The notes below the pieces were generated by a model. That model ran no database searches. It saw only the letters and a list, made by a program, of their open reading frames with translations, and had not been told where the DNA came from. From the IMG/VR virus record IMGVR_UViG_3300029267_001888, positions 1-37,185 of that record: DNA of 37,185 bases; one strand, 5' to 3'. Origin of the DNA: a virus. Both the position numbers and the translations under genes were made by a program. This document shows positions 7,072 to 13,444 of the stretch, piece after piece (the first letter of the stretch is position 1; the number at the start of each line of letters is the position of its first letter).

Positions 7072-7887
7072 ATGAAGGCAACCACACAAGACTTAATAAA
7101 AAACTACAGTAACTTGCAAAGCGTTTGGAAGGTTGCTGAAAAATTCTCTATGTGTGGGCAATCTGTTCACGAAAGACTCAAAAAAGCAGGAATTCAATTA
7201 CAAAACCAGAAAATATCTGAAGAAGAAAGGAGAAAGATAAGGGAAATTTACGAAAAAGGGTTTAAACGGGGCGATAGCGCGCTAAAAGATTTATCCAATG
7301 AAATATGTCGAACAATCCCTTTAATTGCCCGTACGGCTAAGGAAATGGGCTTAACGAACGCATCAAGAGGTGTGACGGATAAAAGTAAAGAGAATGCCTC
7401 CAAAAGATTAAGAGATTGGTTGGCAAGAGTATCGCAAGAAGAGAAGAATAAAAACAGACAACAAACTATTACAACAAAGAGAGCCAATGGTAACGATAAC
7501 CAACATAGAGGAAACTGGAAAGCAGAATGGAGAACTATTGGCGGAAAAAAGAAGTTCTTTAGGTCTAGATGGGAAGCTAATTACGCTAGATATTTAGAAT
7601 TTTTAAAAATTAACAATCACATTAAAGACTGGCTTCATGAACCTGAAACATTTTGGTTTGAGAAAATTAAACGTGGAACTAGAAGTTATTTGCCAGACTT
7701 TAAGGTTTTAAATTTAGACGGTTCTCATGAGTGGAGAGAAGTCAAAGGATGGATGGATAACAGATCAAAAACTAAACTCAAGAGATTCGCAAAGTATTAT
7801 CCGAAAGAAAAGATGACTGTTATAGATAAAAAATGGTTTTCTAGTAACTCAAGTAAAATGAGGATTATATGTCCACATTGGGAGTAA
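7072..7887 (+). CDS. HTH plus PD-(D/E)XK nuclease-like protein
   Basis: 271 residues. The N-terminal part (about 1-110) resembles HTH segments used by phage endonucleases (NLQSVWKVAEKFSMCGQSVHERL). The C-terminal half has FRSRWEANYARYLEFL, the acidic LPDFKVLNLDG and WREVKGWMD, giving a D...E-x-K centre (PD and EVK) as in T7 endonuclease I/Vsr-like phage nucleases, then SKTKLKRFAKYYP. The likely job is cleaving branched or foreign DNA during replication or packaging; a free-standing homing nuclease is an alternative. The leader carries GAACCAC between the promoter and the start. Confidence 0.7.
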   Translation: MKATTQDLIKNYSNLQSVWKVAEKFSMCGQSVHERLKKAGIQLQNQKISEEERRKIREIYEKGFKRGDSALKDLSNEICRTIPLIARTAKEMGLTNASRGVTDKSKENASKRLRDWLARVSQEEKNKNRQQTITTKRANGNDNQHRGNWKAEWRTIGGKKKFFRSRWEANYARYLEFLKINNHIKDWLHEPETFWFEKIKRGTRSYLPDFKVLNLDGSHEWREVKGWMDNRSKTKLKRFAKYYPKEKMTVIDKKWFSSNSSKMRIICPHWE

Positions 7888-7889
7888 GT

Positions 7890-8084
7890 ATGATTAACGA
7901 ACATGCTTTGACTTATAAAGAAAAATTATGTGTAGAGGATTTAAATTATATAATAAAGAAAGCAAATAGGTTGGGATTATTAGATAGACAGTTAATTAGA
8001 GTTTATCAAGAAGAAGATCAGGATGGTAACCACATTTACTTTTCTGTAGAAGGTCTCAAAGAAAAGCACAGTAAGGAGTTTTAG
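7890..8084 (+). CDS. Small hypothetical protein
   Basis: 64 residues (MINEHALTYKEKLCVEDL...). The start at 7890 is chosen because GGGAG lies just upstream and the preceding gene stops at 7887; an upstream in-frame ATG at 7869 would overlap it. Helical then beta-rich (DGNHIYFSVEGL). Its stop overlaps the next GTG start by one base. Not recognised. Confidence 0.65.
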   Translation: MINEHALTYKEKLCVEDLNYIIKKANRLGLLDRQLIRVYQEEDQDGNHIYFSVEGLKEKHSKEF

Positions 8085-8443
8085 TGAATAATTTAATGAC
8101 ATGTACGACATGTAAAGCGTTAGTTCAACTTAATGCAACAGGTATTTGTTTAGGCTGTCAAGGTGGGTTTAATCCATTTAACGATGAAGATAAATATGTA
8201 CCAGTTGAAACTCAGTTGCAAAGCAAGGAAGAAGAAATAACTAGGCTAAAAGCTAGAGAAAAGGAGTTAGAAGATGCCATTCAAAAGCAAAGCACAAAGG
8301 AAATTCATGTACAGCCAGAAGCCAGAACTTGCCAAAGAGTTCGAAGAAGCAACACCAAAGGGAAAGAAACTCCCCCAAAAATTAAAGAAGAAAAAACAAA
8401 AGAGGGGATAAATGAAAGTAAAATGGATACCAGTAGAGGATAG
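8084..8443 (+). CDS. Zinc-ribbon and coiled-coil protein with long out-of-frame overlap
   Basis: 119 residues from GTG 8084, supported by AAGGAG 5 bases upstream. CTTC and CLGC at residues 7-10 and 22-25 form a four-cysteine zinc ribbon. A coiled coil follows (SKEEEITRLKAREKELEDAIQ). The last 56 or so residues overlap two other genes in different frames (8274-8411 and 8412 onward) and look like low-complexity shadow sequence. The original protein may have ended near residue 64, so the C-terminal tail is doubtful. Confidence 0.6.
   Translation: MNNLMTCTTCKALVQLNATGICLGCQGGFNPFNDEDKYVPVETQLQSKEEEITRLKAREKELEDAIQKQSTKEIHVQPEARTCQRVRRSNTKGKETPPKIKEEKTKEGINESKMDTSRG
8274..8411 (+). CDS. Small basic phage protein (MPFKSKAQRKFM type)
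   Basis: 45 residues. The N-terminus MPFKSKAQRKFMY, followed by KPELAKEFEEATPKGKKLP, matches a widespread small phage protein family that I recognise as MPFKS-AQR--MY---P--AK-W----PKGKKLP. It is nested out of frame within the 3' part of the zinc-ribbon ORF, and its stop touches the next ATG at 8412. Function unknown; the recognisable conserved pattern makes this the real gene in the overlap. Confidence 0.75.
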   Translation: MPFKSKAQRKFMYSQKPELAKEFEEATPKGKKLPQKLKKKKQKRG

Positions 8444-8648
8444 TTTACCTGGAATAAAAGGTAATATTTCCAAGCCAGTTTTATTGTATGATGCAGGAGT
8501 AGGAGAGTTTATTGGAAATTTGATATTTACAGAAAGAAAGATGTGTTGGGAAATACAATTAAACAAAACTGTAATGGAAATGGATAATTTAAAAGTAACA
8601 CATTGGTCTTATTTACCTAAGCCACCTAAAATAAAAAAAAAGAAGTAA
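8412..8648 (+). CDS. DUF551-family protein
   Basis: 78 residues. The N-terminal WIPVEDSLPGIKG and C-terminal VTHWSYLPKPP are the two hallmarks of DUF551, a small phage/prophage family of unknown function. Begins directly after the stop of the preceding gene, with GGGG upstream. A second DUF551 protein is encoded on the other strand at 30187-30441. Confidence 0.75.
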   Translation: MKVKWIPVEDSLPGIKGNISKPVLLYDAGVGEFIGNLIFTERKMCWEIQLNKTVMEMDNLKVTHWSYLPKPPKIKKKK

Positions 8649-8653
8649 TATAT

Positions 8654-8824
8654 ATGAAAAATAATAATAAAAAGAACTGCAACTCTTATGGAACAGTTTT
8701 AAACAATGCATGGCAAAAAGATATAGGTATCTTAAGAGACGAAATAATTAAAGTTTGTAAGCCATCTAAAATTAGCAAGATTAAAAGATTTTTAAATAAA
8801 TTAATTGGAAGATTAAAGAAATGA
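8654..8824 (+). CDS. Small basic hypothetical protein
   Basis: 56 residues, Asn/Lys-rich N-terminus and basic C-terminal helix (KISKIKRFLNKLIGRLKK). Lies tightly between DUF551 and the next gene, whose ATG overlaps its stop (ATGA). Weak ribosome site. Not recognised; a nucleic-acid- or membrane-interacting amphipathic helix is possible. Confidence 0.5.
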   Translation: MKNNNKKNCNSYGTVLNNAWQKDIGILRDEIIKVCKPSKISKIKRFLNKLIGRLKK

Positions 8825-9129
8825 TAGAATGTATTAGTTATACCCCTCTTAATAAAAGCACGTGTTTAGGAATAGCAACATTAAGAGTGTCTAAATGGGG
8901 AGTTACATTATCAGGAATTACTCTTCATCAAAAAGATGATCAAAGGTGGGTTAATTTTCCAGCTAGGGTTATTGAAGAAGGGGGAAAAGTTAAATATTAC
9001 CCATATATAAGTTTTGATAAGAAAGAACATAAAACAAAGTTTATTGAGTTAGTAAAAAATGCTATAGATGATTATCGAACTAAAATATCAGACGATAATT
9101 ATTCTATGGAAGAAGATATACCATTTTAA
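8821..9129 (+). CDS. Small protein with an SSB-type C-terminal tip
   Basis: 102 residues. The beta-rich core (LGIATLRVSKWGVTLSGITL, WVNFPARVIEEGGKVKYYPYISF) resembles small phage proteins akin to SpoVG-like nucleic-acid-binding folds. The C-terminus MEEDIPF is the acidic D-I-P-F tip by which bacterial SSB proteins dock RecO, PriA, exonuclease I and others. It may be an ssDNA-binding protein or an SSB mimic for phage replication/recombination. The core is not a recognisable OB fold by eye, so the function is inferred from the tip and the replication neighbourhood. Confidence 0.55.
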   Translation: MIECISYTPLNKSTCLGIATLRVSKWGVTLSGITLHQKDDQRWVNFPARVIEEGGKVKYYPYISFDKKEHKTKFIELVKNAIDDYRTKISDDNYSMEEDIPF

Positions 9130-9145
9130 TTTAAAGGAGAAACAT

Positions 9146-9406
9146 ATGCAGTTTATATTAAAAGTTTACTACACGAATGATAAGCAATTAGATTTAATTT
9201 TAAATAACAAAGATGAATTAGACGGTTTTTTAAATGCGATGGCTAATAATACAGCTTATTTCGATAAGAGTAAAAATTCAGGCGTTGGTATACCTCTTTA
9301 TCAAGTAAAATACTACAACTTCTTTGAATATACAGAAGAGATGAGAAAGGCATCTGAAAAAAGAGTCCAAGAACAACAAGAAAAGGAAATAGAGGAAGAT
9401 AAGTAG
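9146..9406 (+). CDS. Small hypothetical protein
   Basis: 86 residues from ATG 9146, chosen because AAAGGAG lies 6-7 bases upstream; an in-frame upstream start would overlap the previous gene. Mixed alpha/beta (MQFILKVYYTNDKQLDLIL) with a charged C-terminal helix (EMRKASEKRVQEQQEKEIEEDK). Not recognised. Confidence 0.6.
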   Translation: MQFILKVYYTNDKQLDLILNNKDELDGFLNAMANNTAYFDKSKNSGVGIPLYQVKYYNFFEYTEEMRKASEKRVQEQQEKEIEEDK

Positions 9407-9455
9407 GATTATACTTATTTAGCCTGGGAGAAATCCCGTGAACCACAGGATAAAT

Positions 9456-9980
9456 ATGGAAACTATTGATTGGAAATATGAAAAAAGGAGCATTGCTGCC
9501 CTTTATGAAAATGAACACAACCCTCGACGGCTCTCTAAAAAAAGAGCAGAAGAGCTCAAGGAATCACTTAGAGATTTCGGATTATGTCAACCTATTGTCA
9601 TGCAGACAGATGGCAAGATCATCGGAGGCCACCAACGCCTTAAAACGTTACGAGATCTCGGTGTTGACGAAACTACTGTTGCGATTCCTTCCAGAACACT
9701 TTCAGAAAAAGAATTCCAGAAATTAACCATTGGTTTAAACAAAATTAGCGGGGATTTCGATTATGATGTCCTCGCTAATTGCTGGGAACCCGAAGTTTTA
9801 ATCGATTCTGGATTCACAGAAGAAGAGCTTCATACAGATATAATACCAAAAGAAAAGCCTAAAAAGTTCTCTATCAATCTTAAATTTGATAATGAGGATG
9901 ATTTAAGACATATAGAGAAAGAGCTTCAACCAGTTATTGATCTATTTCCTGCCGCAACAATGAAAGTGAGGTGTAAATGA
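9456..9980 (+). CDS. ParB/Srx-fold nuclease-like protein
   Basis: 174 residues. The N-terminal ParB-type domain shows ENEHNPRRLSKKRAEELKESLRDFGLCQPIVM, GKIIGGHQRLKTLRDLG and LTIGLNKISGDFDYD. In ParB proteins GGHQR-type motifs bind CTP/ATP or form a nuclease site. Phage copies next to the small terminase are common and may mark DNA or aid packaging. ATG 9456 with AGGA 5 bases upstream is preferred; a GTG at 9438 in the same frame would add NHRIN. The leader has a GGGA/TCCC hairpin then GTGAACCAC. Confidence 0.75.
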   Translation: METIDWKYEKRSIAALYENEHNPRRLSKKRAEELKESLRDFGLCQPIVMQTDGKIIGGHQRLKTLRDLGVDETTVAIPSRTLSEKEFQKLTIGLNKISGDFDYDVLANCWEPEVLIDSGFTEEELHTDIIPKEKPKKFSINLKFDNEDDLRHIEKELQPVIDLFPAATMKVRCK

Positions 9981-10438
9981 TGGTGAAAGGAAAGCCTAGA
10001 GGAAGAAAAGGAGGCAGAAAGAAAGTTAACATCGATTGGGATATGTTAGATAAATATTTGGTATCCGGAGCAAATGGTCCACAGGTTGCAGCCGTTGCAG
10101 GCGTTCATCGAGATACACTTTATGCTCGATGTTTGACAGATAATGGAATAGATTTTACCAGTTACTCACAGGAAAGGAGGCAAAAAGGGAACTCGAATCT
10201 TCTAGGAAAGCAGTATCAAGTAGCTATGGGTGGTAATACTACAATGCTTATATGGCTTGGTAAGCAACGCCTAGGACAATCAGAACAACCCAAAGATAAG
10301 CAAGAATTTAATGGATCATTAGCAGGACTTTTAGATGTTATGCATCTTATCAATAATGCAGATGATTTTACTGCATTAGTTGATTTAGCTAGAAAAAGTA
10401 GGGAAAAGGAGAGGAGTAATGTCAAAGAAGAGAGATAA
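9977..10438 (+). CDS. terS: Terminase small subunit-like protein
   Basis: 153 residues. Basic N-terminus (KPRGRKGGRKK), an HTH (VSGANGPQVAAVAGVHRDTLYARC), SYSQERRQKGNSNLLGKQYQVAM and the sequence TTMLIWLGKQRLGQ, which is typical of small terminases that recognise phage DNA and load the large subunit. The start overlaps the ParB-like stop (ATGA), and the large terminase lies about 1.4 kb downstream. Acts in the motor that packages DNA into the prohead. Confidence 0.78.
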   Translation: MMVKGKPRGRKGGRKKVNIDWDMLDKYLVSGANGPQVAAVAGVHRDTLYARCLTDNGIDFTSYSQERRQKGNSNLLGKQYQVAMGGNTTMLIWLGKQRLGQSEQPKDKQEFNGSLAGLLDVMHLINNADDFTALVDLARKSREKERSNVKEER

Positions 10439-10880
10439 ATTAACTATTAAAGAGATCGCTATATCAGAAGAGATACAATCTAAGTTAGCTCCAATAATAA
10501 CCGAGTATCTTGATAATAAGGGAGCGATAATGGACGCCTTAAACTGGATATTAATGGTAATAACTAACGACGAGAACAATGATTTAGAAATATATCAGAC
10601 CACATGGAAAAGAGAGATAGATAAAAAGATCGATATAGATGAGGACACAATGACGATTAACGATCTTGATTATTACATGATTCCGGAAACTGAATTTGAA
10701 GAATATCTATTAGATGGATATGTATGCCAGCCCTGCGCCACTAAAATGGGCGCTGTAGCATTACCCGATATATGTACATGGCATACATCAAAATGTGATT
10801 TCTGCGGAGAAGTAACGAGTTTATGCCATACCTCTGATTGGAAGTGGTGCCGCTTTCCGAAGCCTCACCAAGAATTTTAG
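10419..10880 (+). CDS. Hypothetical protein with Cys-pair zinc-binding region
   Basis: 153 residues, acidic. The N-terminal half is helical (IKEIAISEEIQSKLAPII); the C-terminal half has CQPC and CDFC pairs around residues 102-127 with a further CH, suggesting a zinc site. Overlaps the small terminase by 20 bases in another frame. Not recognised. Located between the terminase small subunit and the tRNA gene. Confidence 0.65.
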   Translation: MSKKRDKLTIKEIAISEEIQSKLAPIITEYLDNKGAIMDALNWILMVITNDENNDLEIYQTTWKREIDKKIDIDEDTMTINDLDYYMIPETEFEEYLLDGYVCQPCATKMGAVALPDICTWHTSKCDFCGEVTSLCHTSDWKWCRFPKPHQEF

Positions 10881-10896
10881 CTAGAAGATAAAATAC

Positions 10897-10969
10897 GCTG
10901 GCATAGCTCAATTGGTAGAGCGCCCGACTTGTAATCGGATGGTTGAGAGTTCAAGTCTTTCTGCCAGCA
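10897..10969 (+). tRNA. tRNA-Thr (anticodon TGT)
   Basis: All arms fold: acceptor GCTGGCA/TGCCAGC (7 bp), D-stem GCTC/GAGC, anticodon loop CTTGTAA giving TGT on a CCGA/TCGG stem, T-stem GAGAG/CTTTC with loop TTCAAGT, discriminator A. The CCA end is not encoded. It reads ACA, a codon used very often in the Thr-rich fibre genes of this phage. Confidence 0.95.
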
Positions 10970-10991
10970 AACAAATTAATGTAGGATAATT

Positions 10992-11375
10992 ATGACAGTA
11001 GAATTAAAGAAATCAGCTAAGAAAGTAGATAAAAGAAAATCTAAAAGACTTACTAAAAAACAGATGGAAAAAATAGTAAGAGAAGAGTTTAGAAAATCAT
11101 ATAACAAACTAAAGACTATGGAGAAAAAGTTTGACGTCATGATAAGAAAGCATGATGCCAAGATGCACCATTTCGACAAGATGAAAGGAGTAGTGAGGGC
11201 ACAAATGAATATTTACGCTAGTAAAATGGATAGCATAGAAGACACCTTCTTTACTTTGTATCATAATATCAAAAAGAATCAATTTCTATATGCAAATGAA
11301 CCTGAAAAATGGTGGAAGGATTATTTAGATTTAAAAAGGCATTATCAAATTAATAACAAGAAGGAGGTTATATGA
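10992..11375 (+). CDS. Lysine-rich helical hypothetical protein
   Basis: 127 residues, strongly basic N-terminus (ELKKSAKKVDKRKSKRLTKKQ) followed by long predicted helices (EKKFDVMIRKHDAKMHHFDKM). Probably nucleic-acid-associated or coiled coil. AGGA upstream of the start; its stop overlaps the next gene (ATGA). Not recognised. Confidence 0.65.
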   Translation: MTVELKKSAKKVDKRKSKRLTKKQMEKIVREEFRKSYNKLKTMEKKFDVMIRKHDAKMHHFDKMKGVVRAQMNIYASKMDSIEDTFFTLYHNIKKNQFLYANEPEKWWKDYLDLKRHYQINNKKEVI

Positions 11376-11710
11376 GCTGTTTTATTAATAGATGTATCGA
11401 CTCTTTGGTTAATAAGCGGATAGCAGTAATGAAAGCTCAATCAAAGCCCAGGATTAAGACAAGCAGTTCTACTATGTGGGAAGCGGTTGGTGAATATATA
11501 AAGATAAAGAGAAAAAGCAAAAAGATATTACAGAAAGACATGGCAAAAGAATTAGAAATATCTTCTTCTCATCTATCTAACATAGAAACCGGAAAAATAC
11601 CATTATCGTTTGAGATTGCGTGCCGTATCGATGATTTTTTAAAAACTAACACTAGGATTATCTGGAAACTGCCTAATCTTGACAGAGATAAAGGACATGA
11701 AACTTATTAA
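11372..11710 (+). CDS. XRE-family HTH regulator
   Basis: 112 residues. The Cro/CI-type HTH spans about residues 37-92: YIKIKRKSKKILQKDMAKELEISSSHLSNIETGKIPLSFE. This is the classic helix-turn-helix core with S-S-H-L-S-N-I-E-G. The start overlaps the previous stop (ATGA) and AGGAGG lies upstream. A phage repressor, Cro-like or late switch protein; its position just before the terminase rather than a lysogeny region suggests timing control instead of immunity, which is inference. Confidence 0.8.
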   Translation: MSCFINRCIDSLVNKRIAVMKAQSKPRIKTSSSTMWEAVGEYIKIKRKSKKILQKDMAKELEISSSHLSNIETGKIPLSFEIACRIDDFLKTNTRIIWKLPNLDRDKGHETY

Positions 11711-11846
11711 GATAGTTTGGAATTGCATATTAATTATAACTATATTTGCAGTATTTAAAAGCAATGAGGCCTTAAAAAGTACCGCTATCTTATGTTTTTC
11801 AAAAATTAAAGATTTAATTGTTTATTTATTAAACCAGTTGGATTGA
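11697..11846 (+). CDS. Small membrane protein before the large terminase
   Basis: 49 residues with a hydrophobic N-terminal segment (LIKIVWNCILIITIFAVF) and a second hydrophobic C-terminal part (LIVYLLN). AAGGA lies just upstream, it overlaps the XRE gene end, and its TGA overlaps the terminase ATG (ATGA-type coupling at 11844-11848). Possibly a membrane effector; not recognised. Confidence 0.5.
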   Translation: MKLIKIVWNCILIITIFAVFKSNEALKSTAILCFSKIKDLIVYLLNQLD

Positions 11847-13105
11847 TGGAATTAACAAACTTAAGTGATAAGCAGATAAAATCTTATCGGGAATCGGATG
11901 CTCGTATTAATATCTTTGAAGGTCCTGTACGAGCCGGTAAGTCATTTATAGGGCTTCTTAGATGGTTAGACTTCTGTAAAAATGGGCCAAAAGGTCCTTT
12001 AATTATTTGTGGAAGAACAGATAAGACTATTAAAAGAAATATCATCTCTCCTTTGCAAGATATGGTTGGATCGGCCGTGCAGTATTCAATAGGAAAGGGA
12101 GAGGTTAATTTATATAATAGAACTATGTATGTGGTAGGGGCTAACGACGATCGGGCAGAAGCGAAGATACGTGGCTCTGAGTTTGCAGGAGCCTTAATTG
12201 ACGAGGCTTCTCTGCTTCCTGAGAACTTCTTTAAGATGCTTTTATCCAGACTATCTATTCCTGATTCTAAACTATTTTGTTCTACTAATCCGGATTCGCC
12301 TTATCACTGGCTTAAAACCGATTTTATAGATAGGCAACATGAATTAGATCTAAAGGTATTCTCTTACAATATACGGGATAATCCAACTTTAAATGAAAAA
12401 TATATATCCGATTTATCTGCTGAATATCAGGGACTCTGGTACAAGAGATATATTTCTGGTGAGTGGGTACAGGCTGATGGGGCAGTATATGACTTTTTTG
12501 ATGAAGAAACTCATATTATTCAGATGCCATATTCTTCAGCCAATTATTATATTGTTGGAATAGATTATGGAACTACAAATCCCTGCGCTTTTACTTTAAT
12601 TGGATATAACCCTAGTAGCTATCCAAATATGTGGCTTGAAAAAGAATACTACTTCGACTCTAAAAAAGAGTTAAGACAAAAGTCAGACTATGATTATGCG
12701 ATAGATATGATAGAGTTCATTAGAGGATACAATGTTAAGAAGATTTATATAGACCCCTCAGCTGCTTCATTTAAGCAAGAGTTACGTAGAAATGGACTAT
12801 ATAACGTTGTAGATGCTGCGAATGACGTAGTTCCAGGGATACGATTTGTATCTCAGTTGCTTTCTAATGGAACATTAAAGATATGCTCTAATTGCACGGA
12901 AACAATAAAGGAATTTAGTAACTATTTGTGGGATTCTAAAGCTTCGGATAGGGGAGAAGATAAGCCGCTCAAGAAATTCGATCATGCGATGGATAGCTTG
13001 CGTTATAGTCTCTTTACGCATTTCTTTCATAAAAATCTAAGGCCTGAATTTACAGAAGATGATGCGGACAAATTAGAACAGATGTATTCGAAGCGTTTCA
13101 ATTGA
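11846..13105 (+). CDS. terL: Terminase large subunit (PBSX/Terminase_3 type)
   Basis: 419 residues; ATPase and nuclease of the DNA packaging motor. Walker A GPVRAGKS at residues 26-33, Walker B GALIDEAS near 113-120, coupling region CSTNPDSPYHWLK, then the RNase H-like nuclease with IVGIDYGTTNPCAF, IYIDPSA and the late acidic FDHAMDSLRYSL. ATG 11846 is chosen because it overlaps the upstream TGA; an in-frame TTG sits one codon earlier. A length of about 420 is normal for this family. The last bases contain the promoter for the following lipoprotein. Confidence 0.95.
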   Translation: MELTNLSDKQIKSYRESDARINIFEGPVRAGKSFIGLLRWLDFCKNGPKGPLIICGRTDKTIKRNIISPLQDMVGSAVQYSIGKGEVNLYNRTMYVVGANDDRAEAKIRGSEFAGALIDEASLLPENFFKMLLSRLSIPDSKLFCSTNPDSPYHWLKTDFIDRQHELDLKVFSYNIRDNPTLNEKYISDLSAEYQGLWYKRYISGEWVQADGAVYDFFDEETHIIQMPYSSANYYIVGIDYGTTNPCAFTLIGYNPSSYPNMWLEKEYYFDSKKELRQKSDYDYAIDMIEFIRGYNVKKIYIDPSAASFKQELRRNGLYNVVDAANDVVPGIRFVSQLLSNGTLKICSNCTETIKEFSNYLWDSKASDRGEDKPLKKFDHAMDSLRYSLFTHFFHKNLRPEFTEDDADKLEQMYSKRFN

Positions 13106-13130
13106 AAATAATTAAATTTTTAGTTATAAT
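13102..13130 (+). promoter_or_regulatory. Near-consensus sigma70 promoter for the lipoprotein gene
   Basis: TTGAAA (13102-13107), exactly 17 bases, perfect TATAAT (13125-13130). It overlaps the terL stop codon and lies about 25 bases before ATG 13155, giving the lipoprotein its own strong host-type promoter inside the late packaging operon. Confidence 0.75.
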
Positions 13131-13154
13131 AAGTTAAAGAAGCAGGAGTATATT

Positions 13155-13364
13155 ATGGTCAAATATTATAGTTCATTATTAATGTTAATAATATTTCATG
13201 GATGTGCTCAAGTATACGATTGGCAAACTAAATATCCCGACAATTTCGCCGAAGAAGCTATCGAAAATTTGATTAAAAACAAAACAGGAAAAGAAGTTGA
13301 TCTAACTCCTATTACTGGGGAAGAAAGACAAACATTTGACCAGGAAAAGAAAGATAGCGAATGA
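13155..13364 (+). CDS. Small lipoprotein (candidate superinfection exclusion)
   Basis: 69 residues. Short basic N-terminus, hydrophobic stretch and lipobox-like FHGC (residues 14-17) define a type II lipoprotein signal; the mature part is about 53 acidic, soluble residues. Preceded by AGGAG and by its own consensus promoter, unlike its late-operon neighbours. Phage lipoproteins expressed this way (T5 Llp type) block receptor proteins against superinfection; that role is inferred from architecture and expression only. Confidence 0.7.
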   Translation: MVKYYSSLLMLIIFHGCAQVYDWQTKYPDNFAEEAIENLIKNKTGKEVDLTPITGEERQTFDQEKKDSE

Positions 13365-13394
13365 TTTAAGCATTCTACCCCTTTAAATTAAAAG

Positions 13395-13438
13395 ACTCTG
13401 AACCACCCTCTTACGAGGTAGAGTTGTTACACGTGAGG
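13395..13438 (+). ncRNA. GAACCAC leader RNA element, copy 4 (portal gene)
   Basis: Outer stem ACTCT (13395-13399)/AGAGT (13420-13424), unpaired GAACCAC (13400-13406), inner hairpin CCTC-TTAC-GAGG (13407-13418), a four-base linker, then ACACGTGAGG (13429-13438) six bases before the portal ATG. Same plan as the copies at 19856 and 31964 but with different stem sequences. Confidence 0.6.
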
Positions 13439-13444
13439 ACTTAA

